The notes: a model not told the origin generated them from the sequence alone. DNA of 64,000 nt from Psychrobacter glacincola (GCF_904846075.1 NZ_CAJGZH010000001.1:1302001-1366000), one strand, 5' to 3'; shown: positions 26,737 to 36,012, counted from the first letter of the stretch. Numbers and translations are program-made.

Positions 26737-27606
26737 ATGATAAATATCACATGGTTGCGCACTTTTTGTGCGCTTGCCGAGTTCGGGCACTTTACTCGTA
26801 CGGCTGAACGCTTACACATGACCCAATCTGGCGTGAGTCAGCATATACGTAAGCTAGAAGATCAGTTGGACACAGACTTACTGATTCGTCAAGGAAAGCA
26901 GTTTTCACTGACCAATGCAGGTGAACAGCTCTATAAAGAAGCAGGGGAGATATTGCAGCGCTTATCAAATCTGGAGCAGCGCATCGGTGAAGATCCTCAT
27001 TATGAAGGGTTGGTACGTTTGATGTCGCCTGGTAGTGTGGGACTCAAGCTATATCCGCAGCTTTTGACCTTACAACAGCAGCATCCAAAGCTAGTGATTG
27101 ATTATCGCTTTGCTCCAAATTCTGATATAGAGAAGGCGCTTGCCAATCATGAGATTGACATTGGTTTTATGACGGATGTCTCAGATGAGGAGACAGTCAG
27201 TTGTAAGTCTATGGCTCAAGAAGCGCTAATATTAGTAACACCTGCAACTACGGTGGAGCCGAGCTGGGAGCATCTCACCGAGCTTGGTTTTATTGATCAT
27301 CCAGATGGTGCACATCATGCAGGTATGCTGCTAAGCGCTAATTATCCTGGATTCCAGCACATCAATGATTTTGAGAAAAAAGGCTTTTCGAATCAGATAG
27401 GATTAATCTTAGAGCCAGTGAGTAGGGGTATAGGCTTTACCGTGCTACCTGCACATGCAGTGGCTGCTTATCAAAAGCCTGAGCTTATTAAAAACCATCA
27501 TCTGCCTGTTGCCGTTAGCGAGACGCTATATCTTGCAGTAAGACGACAGCATGCACTCTCTAATAGAATGCATACTGTCATTGATGAAGTAACGAAATGG
27601 CTATAG
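26737..27606 (+). CDS. LysR-family transcriptional regulator
   Basis: A 289-residue LysR protein. The N-terminal winged helix reads [20 protein letters not shown] and [19 protein letters not shown], the standard helix-turn-helix (about 17-45). The C-terminal effector domain includes [14 protein letters not shown] and [17 protein letters not shown]. It is divergent from the VOC gene and is its likely regulator. ATG 26737 has no recognisable ribosome site and follows an AT-rich -10-like region closely, so a leaderless message is possible. Confidence 0.9.
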   Translation: MINITWLRTFCALAEFGHFTRTAERLHMTQSGVSQHIRKLEDQLDTDLLIRQGKQFSLTNAGEQLYKEAGEILQRLSNLEQRIGEDPHYEGLVRLMSPGSVGLKLYPQLLTLQQQHPKLVIDYRFAPNSDIEKALANHEIDIGFMTDVSDEETVSCKSMAQEALILVTPATTVEPSWEHLTELGFIDHPDGAHHAGMLLSANYPGFQHINDFEKKGFSNQIGLILEPVSRGIGFTVLPAHAVAAYQKPELIKNHHLPVAVSETLYLAVRRQHALSNRMHTVIDEVTKWL

Positions 27607-27626
27607 ATATTTTGAGAATGAATGAT

Positions 27627-27664
27627 AAATGCACAGCTATCAAAGGTTAAATAGCTGTGCATTT
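27627..27664. terminator. Bidirectional terminator between lysR and glycerate kinase
   Basis: AAATGCACAGCTAT and ATAGCTGTGCATTT form a perfect 14-bp stem with a 10-nt loop between two convergent genes, with A/T-rich flanks. Confidence 0.8.
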
Positions 27665-27694
27665 AATAGAAGTCTCTTATTTAATAGACTATCG

Positions 27695-28831
27695 TTATTT
27701 CAAGTTTTGCCCAAGTTTGATACTTGCAGCGATATTTACAGCCGTGGTTTCAATATTTTCATAAGCCTGACTCAGTACGTTTTCAATGGTATCTACTTTT
27801 TGAATACTGGGCATGATGACCTCGAACTGGCTGGTTTGCGCAGGTTTGAGTCCGTCAACACTACCACAAATAGCAATGACTGGCGTATGGCTGGCTTTGG
27901 CAAGCTGACTGATACCACCTGCCACTTTACCCATGGCTGTCTGCGCATCAAGCTTACCTTCGCCAGTGATAACGAGATCAGCCTCTGCGATATGCTTCGA
28001 CAAATGAGCCACCTCAGCAACTGTGTCAAAGCCTGATTTTAGCTGAGCTTGAAAGAACGTCATCATCGCGTAGCCAAGACCACCAGCTGCTCCAGCGCCT
28101 TCGGCATGTTGGCAGTCCTCATAACCGTGATGACCACACATGGTGGCAAAGTGACTGAGTGCTTTGTCTAAGGCTTTGACTTGCTCTGGACAAGCGCCTT
28201 TTTGTGGACCAAATACTGCGCTCGCACCCAAAAGACCACATAATGGATTGGTCACATCACAAGCGACTTCAAATACTGTGTCTAATATCTTTGCATGAAG
28301 ATTTATATTATCAAGCTTATGTAGGCTGGCAAGTGCGCCACCACCATGAGTGAGTAGAGTGTCATTGATATCGTGAAATGTGATGCCTAATGCCATTAGC
28401 ATGCCAAGACCTGCATCATTGGTTGCGCTACCACCTAGACCAATCACGATGCGTTTAGCCCCTTCTTCTAACGCATCAGCAATCAGCTCGCCGACACCGT
28501 AACTACTAGCAATGACAGGATTGCGTTCATCGCTTGTCAGTAGATGTAACCCGCAAGCTTGAGCAACTTCGATGACAGCCGTAGCGTCGGGCAATAATAA
28601 ATACTTTGCCGTTATCGGTCTCATCAGTGGATCATTGACCACCACTTCTTTCCAGCGTCCACCCAATATATAAGACAATACCGCAGAGGTGCCTTCGCCG
28701 CCATCAGCCATCGGCAATAGCTTATAATCAGCCTCTGGAAACACTTGGCGGAAGCCAGATTGAATGGCGTGGCAAACATCCAGTGCGTCTAAGCTTTCTT
28801 TAAATGAGTCGGGAGCAATTAAAATTTTCAT
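27695..28831 (-). CDS. Glycerate kinase (GarK/GlxK family)
   Basis: This enzyme phosphorylates D-glycerate to 2-phosphoglycerate (or 3-phosphoglycerate in some types), feeding glycolysis. The 378-residue length is standard. The N terminus MKILIAPDSFKESL, the LPMADGGEGT segment, IGLGGSATNDAGLGML and DLVITGEGKLDAQT are family signatures. It lies 20 bp downstream of the GntP permease gene, so uptake and phosphorylation of glycerate or a related acid are coupled. Whether GarK-type or GlxK-type regiochemistry applies is not visible. Confidence 0.95.
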   Translation of the reverse strand: MKILIAPDSFKESLDALDVCHAIQSGFRQVFPEADYKLLPMADGGEGTSAVLSYILGGRWKEVVVNDPLMRPITAKYLLLPDATAVIEVAQACGLHLLTSDERNPVIASSYGVGELIADALEEGAKRIVIGLGGSATNDAGLGMLMALGITFHDINDTLLTHGGGALASLHKLDNINLHAKILDTVFEVACDVTNPLCGLLGASAVFGPQKGACPEQVKALDKALSHFATMCGHHGYEDCQHAEGAGAAGGLGYAMMTFFQAQLKSGFDTVAEVAHLSKHIAEADLVITGEGKLDAQTAMGKVAGGISQLAKASHTPVIAICGSVDGLKPAQTSQFEVIMPSIQKVDTIENVLSQAYENIETTAVNIAASIKLGQNLK

Positions 28832-28851
28832 GAATGTCTCTTTGAATCTCT

Positions 28852-30210
28852 TTAAATAAATACCAAGGTTAATAGCCAGATAAATACGATGCTGGTCACG
28901 CCTTGAATACCCGTTGCCATAGAATGGGCTTTGTAAGCCTGCGCCACACTCATACGACTAAACTGACTGACAATCCAAAAAAAGCTGTCATTGGCGTGCG
29001 AGATAGTCATGGCACCTGCACCAATGGCCATCACACAGAATACGCGACCAAGCTCACTGTCGAGACTAATTTGATCCAATAACGGCGCGATCATCGCAGA
29101 GGTGGTGACCAAGGCGACTGTGGTCGAGCCTTGTGCCGTTTTTAACGCAGCAGAGACAATGAATGGCATAAAGATACCAAGCCCCAACGCAGACAATGTC
29201 GTGCCCAAATAGTCACCAATCGGTGTGACCTTTAGCATGGCACCAAATGCACCACCTGCGCCAGTAATCAATAGGATAGGGGCTGCCACAACCAAACCTT
29301 GAGAGATGCTGTCGCTAATTTGCTGTGTTTTTTGCTCAGTGTTAATTAGTAAGAAAGACAAGAATAAACCAATCAGTAATGCCGTGAGTGGATTGCCGAT
29401 AAACACTAAAATATCTGTCAACGTGCCACTGCCAAATGGCGCACTTGGGAAGTTCGCAACAGACGATAAGCAAATCAATACGATAGGGACAATAATAGGC
29501 AAAAACGCCATTGTTGCGGATGGCATGCTGCTATAGTCGTCGCGTGACTTCATGTTTTCAGGCAAAGTCGCTGCTGGCGCATCCAGTGCATCGATATTGT
29601 CGGGAGCGACATTCAAGAAGCGATTAGACCACCACCAGCCAGCCAGTACAGCAACCGCTGTCACCACCACACCGACCATAATAACCAAGCCTAAATTGGA
29701 TTCTAGCCCTAAGTTACCTGCTGCGGCAATTGGACCTGGGGTTGGTGGTACAAAGGTATGGGTTGCGTATAAGCCTGTCGCTAAGGCAATGCTCATCGCC
29801 ACACTGGATACGTGTAAACGCTCGGCCAATGTTTCTTTTAATGAGTTTAAAATAATATAGCCAGAGTCACAGAATACTGGCACTGAAACCACAGCACCAA
29901 CAATAGACATGGTCAAAGTAGGGAAGCGTGGTCCCAAAACTTTGATGACCGTTTCTGCCATTACAATGGCGGCACCTGTTTTTTCAAGGATTAGCCCGAT
30001 GATAGTACCAAAGACAATAACCAGACCGATGTAACCTAAAATACCGCCAAAGCCATCAGAGATGGTTTTAGCAACGGTATTAAGCGGCACTTGGTAAAAT
30101 AGCGCTACTAAAAAGGCTGATAATATCAATACTAAAAAAGGATGCCACTTTAACTTTGCTGTGGCAAAAATAATAAAAAGAATGGTCAGCACAAGCCAAA
30201 ATACGATCAT
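28852..30210 (-). CDS. GntP-family gluconate/glycerate:H+ symporter
   Basis: A polytopic inner-membrane permease of 452 residues with about 12 predicted helices. GntP-family segments include GFGGILGYIGLVIVFG, VPVFCDSGYIIL, THTFVPPTPGPIAAAGNLG and AQGSTTVALVTTSAM, ending in SHANDSFFWIVSQFS. The partner glycerate kinase gene suggests that glycerate is the substrate. It is the first gene of this two-gene operon, with a weak AGAG ribosome site. Confidence 0.93.
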   Translation of the reverse strand: MIVFWLVLTILFIIFATAKLKWHPFLVLILSAFLVALFYQVPLNTVAKTISDGFGGILGYIGLVIVFGTIIGLILEKTGAAIVMAETVIKVLGPRFPTLTMSIVGAVVSVPVFCDSGYIILNSLKETLAERLHVSSVAMSIALATGLYATHTFVPPTPGPIAAAGNLGLESNLGLVIMVGVVVTAVAVLAGWWWSNRFLNVAPDNIDALDAPAATLPENMKSRDDYSSMPSATMAFLPIIVPIVLICLSSVANFPSAPFGSGTLTDILVFIGNPLTALLIGLFLSFLLINTEQKTQQISDSISQGLVVAAPILLITGAGGAFGAMLKVTPIGDYLGTTLSALGLGIFMPFIVSAALKTAQGSTTVALVTTSAMIAPLLDQISLDSELGRVFCVMAIGAGAMTISHANDSFFWIVSQFSRMSVAQAYKAHSMATGIQGVTSIVFIWLLTLVFI

Positions 30211-30248
30211 TACTGTCTCTACATGTAGGGTTGATAGCGATAATTGTG

Positions 30249-30288
30249 GATGCTGCTACTGAGCTATTATTTCATTAATAGCAGCATC
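30249..30288. repeat. Perfect 10-bp inverted repeat in the gntP-cobT spacer
   Basis: GATGCTGCTA (30249-30258) and TAGCAGCATC (30279-30288) flank a 20-nt loop. No T-run follows on either strand. It lies 39 bp upstream of gntP and 149 bp upstream of cobT, in a position to be an operator or a leader structure of gntP. Confidence 0.6.
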
Positions 30289-30436
30289 AATAGGTATATG
30301 GATTTTTAAAGGGGCATATTCTATAGTAAATCCAAGCTGCTAGGGAATCTATTCGGCTCATATTTGATTTTATTCATGGTAAAGCTTAGATACTCTGCTA
30401 GTATGTGCTTTTTGCTTCACACGTACCATTATCAGG

Positions 30437-31489
30437 ATGCCTACCTTGACCATATTTACTGCGCCTACTATCGCCAATATAGAAAATGATGAATTACGTC
30501 TGCAGCTACAGCAGATTATAGACCTAAAAACCAAGCCGCTGGGCGCGCTTGGGCGAATAGAGGCACTCGCTGTGCAGTTGGGCATGATTCAAGGAACGAT
30601 CACACCGCATATTGAGCAAGCGCAAATACGAGTGTTTGCGGCAGACCATGGTTTGACTAAGCATGGTACATCAGCGTTTCCTAGTGCTGTCACTGCGCAA
30701 ATGGTTCATAATTTTTTGCAAGGCGGTGCCGCCATCAACGTACTGGCACGCCAGCATAATATTGAGTTAAAGGTTGTTGACGCTGGGGTGGATGCCGACT
30801 TTGCTCCTCATCCAAAATTGCTAGATTACAAGGTTCGCCATGGTAGCCGAGACGCGCTAACAGAGCCTGCAATGACAGAAATAGAGTGTTTAGCAGCGCT
30901 AGAAAACGGCATGAAAGTCGTCAAGAATCTAGCGGGTAATCTGTTGATTGTTGGGGAGATGGGTATTGGTAATACTTCGGCGGCGAGTCTCTTGCTGGCG
31001 AGATTGGGTGATGTACCACTTGCTGATTGTATTGGACGTGGTACCGGTCTTGACGATTCAGGATTAGAGCATAAGACGGATATTTTGACGCAAGTATTAG
31101 AGCGTCATCAACAGGCACAAGCACCGTTTGATGTACTCGCTGCATTGGGCGGGCTTGAGATTGCTATGATGGCAGGCGCGCTGATTCGGGCTGCTAGTGA
31201 ACGGCGTATTCTCCTGATTGACGGTTTTATTGCCAGTAGCGCATTATTGGTGGCTGAACGCCTAGCGCCCGGTGTTGCTCAATACGCGATTTTTGCTCAT
31301 CATTCTGTTGAGCCGGGGCACGCGCATTTATTGAAATCACTAAATGCTGAGCCTTTACTTAATATGGGCATGCGCTTAGGCGAGGGTAGCGGGGCTGCGC
31401 TCGCGTATCCATTGTTGCAATCCGCTTGCGCCATTATCAATGAGATGGCAAGTTTTAGTGACGCCGGTATCAGTGAGCAAAACAACTGA
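30437..31489 (+). CDS. cobT: Nicotinate-nucleotide--dimethylbenzimidazole phosphoribosyltransferase
   Basis: CobT makes alpha-ribazole phosphate from nicotinate mononucleotide and 5,6-dimethylbenzimidazole for the lower ligand of cobalamin. The 350 residues carry LKTKPLGALGRIEALAVQ near the N terminus, RVFAADHGLTKHG, GEMGIGNTSAAS, AHHSVEPGH and the catalytic Glu motif RLGEGSGAALA. It starts the cobT-cobS-cobC operon and overlaps cobS by one base (TGATG). No cobalamin riboswitch is seen in the 226-bp upstream region. Confidence 0.96.
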   Translation: MPTLTIFTAPTIANIENDELRLQLQQIIDLKTKPLGALGRIEALAVQLGMIQGTITPHIEQAQIRVFAADHGLTKHGTSAFPSAVTAQMVHNFLQGGAAINVLARQHNIELKVVDAGVDADFAPHPKLLDYKVRHGSRDALTEPAMTEIECLAALENGMKVVKNLAGNLLIVGEMGIGNTSAASLLLARLGDVPLADCIGRGTGLDDSGLEHKTDILTQVLERHQQAQAPFDVLAALGGLEIAMMAGALIRAASERRILLIDGFIASSALLVAERLAPGVAQYAIFAHHSVEPGHAHLLKSLNAEPLLNMGMRLGEGSGAALAYPLLQSACAIINEMASFSDAGISEQNN

Positions 31490-32364
31490 TGTCACAACCA
31501 TTAAACAAACAATCAAATCAGCTAGAGCCATCAAAACCGTCTTTGCCTAGACGAACCCTTGTTCAATTGATAAAGCATGAATGGATATTGTTACTGGTCG
31601 CCGTTCAATTTTTAACGAGATTATCAGTACCACCATTTAAGCATTATGATCCGCAATGGTTGCATCAGAGCAGTCGCCATTTCCCCGCAGTCGGTTTACT
31701 GGTGGGCTTACTCTGTGCTGGCGTGTTTTGGCTGGGCAATCTGTTATTTACGCCGCTGGTTGCTGCAGTGCTGAGCACAGCTTTTGGAATTAAGCTCACT
31801 GGCGCTTTTCATGAAGATGGTCTGGCGGATAGCTGTGACGGTCTCGGCGGTGGTCTGACTCGCGAGCGCACACTGACTATTATGAAAGACTCACGCCTAG
31901 GTACTTATGGTGTATTAGGTTTGGTATCGGCGTTATTACTCAAAATTAGCTTACTTGCCTCGATGCCCATACCGATAGCTGTCATCGCGCTTATCATAGG
32001 ACATACCGCGTCGCGTTTACTTTGCATTAGCCTGCTGTCTTTACTGCCTTATGGTGGAGAGATAGAACACGCAAAAGCCAAACCGATGGCGCAGCAGTTG
32101 ACGCCAATACAAGGGCTATATAGCAGTGGCTGGCTAATATTGGCTATTATTTTAGTCGCCCTTATATTTCCCAATACGATGCAGCAGATTGGGCTTGCTC
32201 AATGGTTGTTAGCATTTATATTGGCGCTGATAGCCACTGACTACATGCGACGTTTATTGCGCAGGCGCTTGGATGGTTACACGGGCGATGGGCTCGGCGC
32301 GACGCAGCAGCTTAGTGAAATTGCTATTTATATCGGACTGGCTGCTTCTATACCGTTTATCTGA
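31489..32364 (+). CDS. cobS: Adenosylcobinamide-GDP ribazoletransferase (cobalamin synthase)
   Basis: CobS joins adenosylcobinamide-GDP and alpha-ribazole phosphate in the inner membrane, a late step in B12 assembly. The 291 residues are mostly hydrophobic. Typical motifs are VQFLTRLSVP, FPAVGLLVG, HEDGLADSCDGLGGG with the metal-binding Asps, MKDSRLGTYG and GYTGDGLGATQQ. An N-terminal extension of about 25 polar residues precedes the usual start. Translational coupling with cobT is indicated by the overlapping stop and start. Confidence 0.95.
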   Translation: MSQPLNKQSNQLEPSKPSLPRRTLVQLIKHEWILLLVAVQFLTRLSVPPFKHYDPQWLHQSSRHFPAVGLLVGLLCAGVFWLGNLLFTPLVAAVLSTAFGIKLTGAFHEDGLADSCDGLGGGLTRERTLTIMKDSRLGTYGVLGLVSALLLKISLLASMPIPIAVIALIIGHTASRLLCISLLSLLPYGGEIEHAKAKPMAQQLTPIQGLYSSGWLILAIILVALIFPNTMQQIGLAQWLLAFILALIATDYMRRLLRRRLDGYTGDGLGATQQLSEIAIYIGLAASIPFI

Positions 32365-32401
32365 TATAAAAATGATGCTCAAAATAGGATAGTAACAGCA
32401 A

Positions 32402-32953
32402 ATGATTTTTCATATTTGGCGTCATCCCAAACCGATGAATACTGAAGGAATTTGTATTGGACAAACGGATGTCGGCGTCGATAAACGTAAGTTGAAACGT
32501 CTTGCCAATAAAATCGAGCGCTTTGTGCGTTTGCATCAATTGCCAAAAACAATTTGGGTCAGCCCCTTACAACGTTCACTAAAAGTCGGGCAAATATTAG
32601 CGCAACGTGGTTTTGAGTGTCGAGTCGCACCTGAATTGGCTGAGATTCATTTTGGCGAATGGGATGGATGTCGGTGGGCGCAAATCACCAAGCAAGAGAT
32701 TGATGAGTGGTGTCATAATTTTGCACATTTTGCCCCCAGTCATGGAGAGAGCTTGCAGCAGCTATTTGAGCGTGTTGAAGGTTGGTTGGTTAAGATTTCA
32801 GCTGAACAAGAAGATAGCCCAGTATTAGTCATCGGTCATACAGGCTGGATAAATGCAGCCAAGATAATAGCTGCTGACCAAGAAGTGCCGAAAACAGCCG
32901 CTGAGTGGCCGCGCTCTGTCGCATATCTATCCTGTAATCGTATTGATATTTAA
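32402..32953 (+). CDS. cobC: Alpha-ribazole phosphatase-like histidine phosphatase (CobC)
   Basis: A 183-residue histidine phosphatase. The catalytic motif reads WRHPKP (RHP instead of the textbook RHG, as in several CobC proteins). Other family motifs are CIGQTDVGVD, WVSPLQRSLKVGQIL, LAEIHFGEWDGCRW and VIGHTGWINAA. It follows cobS by 37 bp and likely dephosphorylates alpha-ribazole 5'-phosphate or adenosylcobalamin phosphate. The de novo corrin-ring genes are not in this window. Confidence 0.9.
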   Translation: MIFHIWRHPKPMNTEGICIGQTDVGVDKRKLKRLANKIERFVRLHQLPKTIWVSPLQRSLKVGQILAQRGFECRVAPELAEIHFGEWDGCRWAQITKQEIDEWCHNFAHFAPSHGESLQQLFERVEGWLVKISAEQEDSPVLVIGHTGWINAAKIIAADQEVPKTAAEWPRSVAYLSCNRIDI

Positions 32954-32954
32954 T

Positions 32955-32985
32955 TAAAAAACGGCCATTATGTTGACCGTTTTTA
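32955..32985. terminator. Bidirectional terminator after cobC
   Basis: AAAAACGG and CCGTTTTT form an 8-bp stem with a 12-nt loop directly after the cobC stop. It also faces the convergent 82-residue gene. Confidence 0.75.
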
Positions 32986-33029
32986 AATTTTGAATGCTTT
33001 TGAGTGCTTTTGAATAATTTAGGAGGCTG

Positions 33030-33278
33030 CTAGCTTTCAGCTTGTAGCTCATCGATTTTTTCAAAGTAGGCTCTCTCGTTTTCTGCTAATCCTAGGTTTG
33101 AATCAAAGCTCACATAAATGCCTCTATCATCCAGTGTTGCATACCAGTGGTCTGCATCATTATCGGTTAGGATTTGAAAGTATTTATTATTAACGATTCT
33201 ACCCACCTTATAAATTTCACCTTCGCTATAAAAGTGATTGCCTTGGGTACATCGTAATTTGTCGTCAGTATTTATCAT
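33030..33278 (-). CDS. Small uncharacterised protein, 82 residues
   Basis: An ATG at 33278 opens a frame of 82 codons with an even, protein-like composition (MINTDDKLRCTQGNHFYSEG... ending in IDELQAES). It has no signal peptide, membrane segment or motif I recognise. The pattern of short beta strands (GEIYKVGRI, KYFQILTD, WYATLDDRGIYVSF) suggests a small beta-barrel fold of the SH3 kind. The ribosome site is poor. It sits alone between cobC and rplI, each bounded by its own terminator. Confidence 0.5.
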   Translation of the reverse strand: MINTDDKLRCTQGNHFYSEGEIYKVGRIVNNKYFQILTDNDADHWYATLDDRGIYVSFDSNLGLAENERAYFEKIDELQAES

Positions 33279-33488
33279 GTCATTGCAGCCTATCGTTATC
33301 TAAATAAAATCTATCAATCAAATACAACGAGCATATCAAGTCAGGTGACAATAATAAAGATGACTTTATAGGTAGTATCTTATTGTTAAGTATAGGCTTT
33401 CCAAGCTATTTATTACAAATAGTTGCTAGAATATATCACTGTTCAAGATACCTGATAAAATCTTAAATTAAACGCGATAGCAAAACGC

Positions 33489-33523
33489 AAAAAAGCCAGC
33501 AACATGACGTTACTGGCTTTTTT
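33489..33523 (-). terminator. Terminator of the rpsF-rpsR-rplI operon
   Basis: AAAAAAGCCAG and CTGGCTTTTTT, with an extra AAC/GTT pairing inside, form a strong hairpin 26 bp past the rplI stop. The T-run is correctly placed on the minus strand. Confidence 0.9.
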
Positions 33524-33548
33524 AGACTAGATCTAGATATTCAAAAAA

Positions 33549-34058
33549 TTACTCTTCTGAATAATCTTCGTTCTCGTCTTCAACTTCTGTTGCTGACTCT
33601 TCGTTGTCGCCATCTTCAGAAAGAATGGTAACTAGAATAGTAGCGGTAACGTCATGATGTAGCTGAATATCAACATTGTATTCGCCAACTTGACGTAAAG
33701 TGCCTTCAGGAAGCTTGATTTCAGCACGGTCTACTTCTAGACCTGAGTTAGTCAATGCTTCAGCAATATCGCGAGTACCGATAGAGCCGAATAGCTTGCC
33801 TTCGTCGCCTGATTTAGCACGCATGATGACATTAACGTCAGTTAGCGCATCAGCACGTTCTTGAGCAACAGCTACTTCTTTGGCTTCTTCAGCTTCAAGC
33901 TCGGCACGACGTGCTTCGAACTTTTCAATGTTAGCTGCAGTAGCAGGTAGTGCTTTACCCAAAGGGATAAGAAAGTTACGTCCGTAACCTGGTTTCACAT
34001 CGACAGTTTCACCGAGTTTACCAAGGTTGACGATACGCTGTAACAAAATAATTTGCAT
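33549..34058 (-). CDS. rplI: Ribosomal protein bL9
   Basis: Large-subunit protein L9 binds 23S rRNA at the base of the L1 stalk. The N-terminal domain [16 protein letters not shown] and [14 protein letters not shown] is diagnostic, followed by the long connecting helix and the C-terminal domain. At 169 residues it is about 20 longer than the usual 148-150, because of an acidic tail rich in Glu and Asp. It is the last gene of rpsF-rpsR-rplI, 26 bp after rpsR. Confidence 0.98.
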   Translation of the reverse strand: MQIILLQRIVNLGKLGETVDVKPGYGRNFLIPLGKALPATAANIEKFEARRAELEAEEAKEVAVAQERADALTDVNVIMRAKSGDEGKLFGSIGTRDIAEALTNSGLEVDRAEIKLPEGTLRQVGEYNVDIQLHHDVTATILVTILSEDGDNEESATEVEDENEDYSEE

Positions 34059-34084
34059 GAGTCATTCCTAGTTAAAATTAACGG

Positions 34085-34315
34085 TTAACCCTGATGGTTA
34101 TCAGTGTATGGAAGTAGCGATAAATAACGAGCTTGCTTGATAGCAGTAGCTAGTTGACGCTGATATTTAGTAGATGTACCGGTAATGCGGCTTGGTACGA
34201 TTTTACCATTATCACTGATGTACTGTTTTAGCAATTCAACATCTTTATAATCGATGTGAGTGATGCCTTCAGCAGTGAAACGGCAGAATTTGCGACGGCG
34301 ATAGAAACGTGCCAT
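34085..34315 (-). CDS. rpsR: Ribosomal protein bS18
   Basis: This 76-residue small-subunit protein pairs with S6. [20 protein letters not shown] and the C-terminal [22 protein letters not shown] are characteristic. It lies 16 bp after rpsF. No priB lies between them, unlike in enterobacteria. Confidence 0.98.
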   Translation of the reverse strand: MARFYRRRKFCRFTAEGITHIDYKDVELLKQYISDNGKIVPSRITGTSTKYQRQLATAIKQARYLSLLPYTDNHQG

Positions 34316-34331
34316 GAGTATTCTCCTTTAA

Positions 34332-34736
34332 TTAGTCTTCACTGTTGTCGTTGTCGTCATTATCGTTTTCACGACTGTCTGGACGACGAGTAGTTGCTTT
34401 GCGTGCGCGTTTTTCATCGGCATTCTTGGCTAACTGCGACTCTTCAGTGACAGCGTCGTCACGGCGCATAACTAGACTACGAATGATCGCGTCGTTATAA
34501 CGGAATAATTCTTCAAGTTCAGCTAAAGTTTCACCGTCAGTTTCAATGTTGAAAAGAACGTAATGAGCTTTGTGAATCTTGTTGATTGGATATGCCAATT
34601 GACGGCGGCCCCAATCTTCTAAACGATGAATAACACCGTTGTTGTCTTGAACTAACTTGATGTAGCGCTCAACCATGCCGACCACTTGGTCGCTTTGGTC
34701 TGGGTGTACAAGTAACACCAGTTCGTAATGTCGCAT
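34332..34736 (-). CDS. rpsF: Ribosomal protein bS6 with charged C-terminal tail
   Basis: S6 forms a heterodimer with S18 on the small subunit. The N terminus [18 protein letters not shown] and [20 protein letters not shown] are diagnostic. The protein has 134 residues. After the fold it carries a Lys/Arg-rich stretch and an Asp/Asn/Glu-rich end, in the region where E. coli S6 is post-translationally glutamylated. The leader between 34737 and 34790 holds a likely S6:S18 autoregulatory structure. Confidence 0.98.
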   Translation of the reverse strand: MRHYELVLLVHPDQSDQVVGMVERYIKLVQDNNGVIHRLEDWGRRQLAYPINKIHKAHYVLFNIETDGETLAELEELFRYNDAIIRSLVMRRDDAVTEESQLAKNADEKRARKATTRRPDSRENDNDDNDNSED

Positions 34737-34741
34737 TATGA

Positions 34742-34787
34742 CTCCTTACGGATTAGTAGCTATTAACCCTATGTTAATAGCAAGGAG
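34742..34787 (-). promoter_or_regulatory. Probable S6:S18 autoregulatory mRNA motif
   Basis: On the minus strand, CTCCTT (34782-34787) pairs with the rpsF Shine-Dalgarno AAGGAG (34742-34747). Between them lies a hairpin, GCTATTAAC/GTTAATAGC with a 5-nt loop, followed by an unpaired stretch containing CCG just before the ribosome site. A CCG bulge beside a hairpin is the recognition feature of the S6:S18 complex described for bacterial rpsF leaders. The start codon is 5 nt beyond the AAGGAG, so binding would shut down translation. Confidence 0.75.
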
Positions 34788-34952
34788 ATTTATAAGGTAA
34801 GCCCGATTTCTAGCTATTATTATAAAAAATAATAAGAAATAAGCTTAGTTTATAAAGCGCCGTATTATAACAGTACTCGGCAACTAACACAAAGGTTAAT
34901 CACTGAGCCACCGTTAATAAATTATAACAATAATTAAAAATGCTCGGTTCAT

Positions 34953-34982
34953 AAAAAAGCAGCGATATCGCGCTGCTTTTTT
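34953..34982 (-). terminator. Terminator of the GYF_2-RDD gene
   Basis: AAAAAAGCAGCG and CGCTGCTTTTTT form a stem with a 6-nt loop about 35 bp past the stop at 35017. The T-run is on the correct side for the minus strand, and also on the plus. Confidence 0.88.
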
Positions 34983-35016
34983 ATCAAAATAATAAGATGG
35001 ATTGTTAATAAACAAG

Positions 35017-36012
35017 CTATTTTATTTTTGGTTCTTTCACTAACTGACTGCTATCTGCTTTTACCACTAAGGTTTTGGCCAACTTGTCATGCCAACCGAT
35101 ATTTTCAGGGCTTTTCGATGCCATGTAATAATGAATAGCAATAATCACGAACCCTAAGAAGCTGGTAAACGAGAACAATAAGTTATAAATAATAAACAAT
35201 AACAAAGTACGCACACCAATAAGCTTGGTAAAAGAGGGCAGCCGATGAGTGGTTTGATCCACCACGCGAATACCCGTAATCAGCTTACCGAGTGACTGAC
35301 CACGCAGTGTGATAAATACCAGTTGTAGCGCAAATAAGCCAAATACCATCACTTGCGACATCATCAATGTGCTACTAGGAAGACTCTCCATCAGTGTCAT
35401 TGAATACTGATAAGCCGCATCCATGTCTTGGATATTTTGGAATTTGGTATAATCCACATCCATTTTTGTCAATGCCATCACTAGCGGAAAAATAGCCAGT
35501 AGATAGAGTAATCCATTGATGGCTGTTGCTAATACTCGCGACATAATCGGTGCAAGTACCACATTGCCGACGACTTTGTCTTTGCTAGACGCAGCCTGAT
35601 TGCTATTAGCCTTGTTTAGTGACACATTATTGTGCGGTGTTTGCTGACGATTGGTGGTCATGTCAGCTTTCACATTTTTATCCGTGTCTTTCGGACGTTC
35701 AGGCTTGCCATACAATCTATCTAATGAAACTGATTTGCTATCCGAGCTATTGCTAGCGTTATCTTCAGGAAAAACAGTTACATTATTGATAATAGAGTCA
35801 TTAACCTGAGGCTTGCCAAGGTTGGTAGGTCGATAAACCGTTTGATTATTGGTCAAGTTACCGACACGCTGCCATTGGTCTAAGCCTTCATGCCACATCA
35901 AATCATCCAGCAGTACTTCACCAGATGCCAACATGATATTTAGCTGCTCCAAATTGTAGGGACCAGCTTGTACGTTATTTCGAGCAAGGAAAATCTGCAT
36001 AATTGCCTGCAT
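35017..36012 (-). CDS. GYF_2-like domain plus RDD-family membrane protein
   Basis: This 331-residue protein starts with a GYF_2/DUF4339-like module, about 5-55 (IFLARNNVQAGPYNLEQL ... DDLMWHEGLDQWQRV), which usually binds proline-rich or other peptides. A polar, Asn/Ser/Lys-rich linker follows (about 60-150). The C-terminal RDD domain has four or so helices, including MSRVLATAINGLLYLLAI, RGQSLGKLITGIRVVDQ and NIGWHDKLAKTLVV. The role of RDD proteins is poorly known (ion transport has been proposed for some). It is a single gene with its own terminator. The start could also be ATG at codon 5. Confidence 0.85.
   Translation of the reverse strand: MQAIMQIFLARNNVQAGPYNLEQLNIMLASGEVLLDDLMWHEGLDQWQRVGNLTNNQTVYRPTNLGKPQVNDSIINNVTVFPEDNASNSSDSKSVSLDRLYGKPERPKDTDKNVKADMTTNRQQTPHNNVSLNKANSNQAASSKDKVVGNVVLAPIMSRVLATAINGLLYLLAIFPLVMALTKMDVDYTKFQNIQDMDAAYQYSMTLMESLPSSTLMMSQVMVFGLFALQLVFITLRGQSLGKLITGIRVVDQTTHRLPSFTKLIGVRTLLLFIIYNLLFSFTSFLGFVIIAIHYYMASKSPENIGWHDKLAKTLVVKADSSQLVKEPKIK

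Noticed and set aside
30211..30436. Cobalamin riboswitch upstream of cobT
   Set aside because: I found no B12-box sequence or the expected junction structure; only a simple inverted repeat is present.
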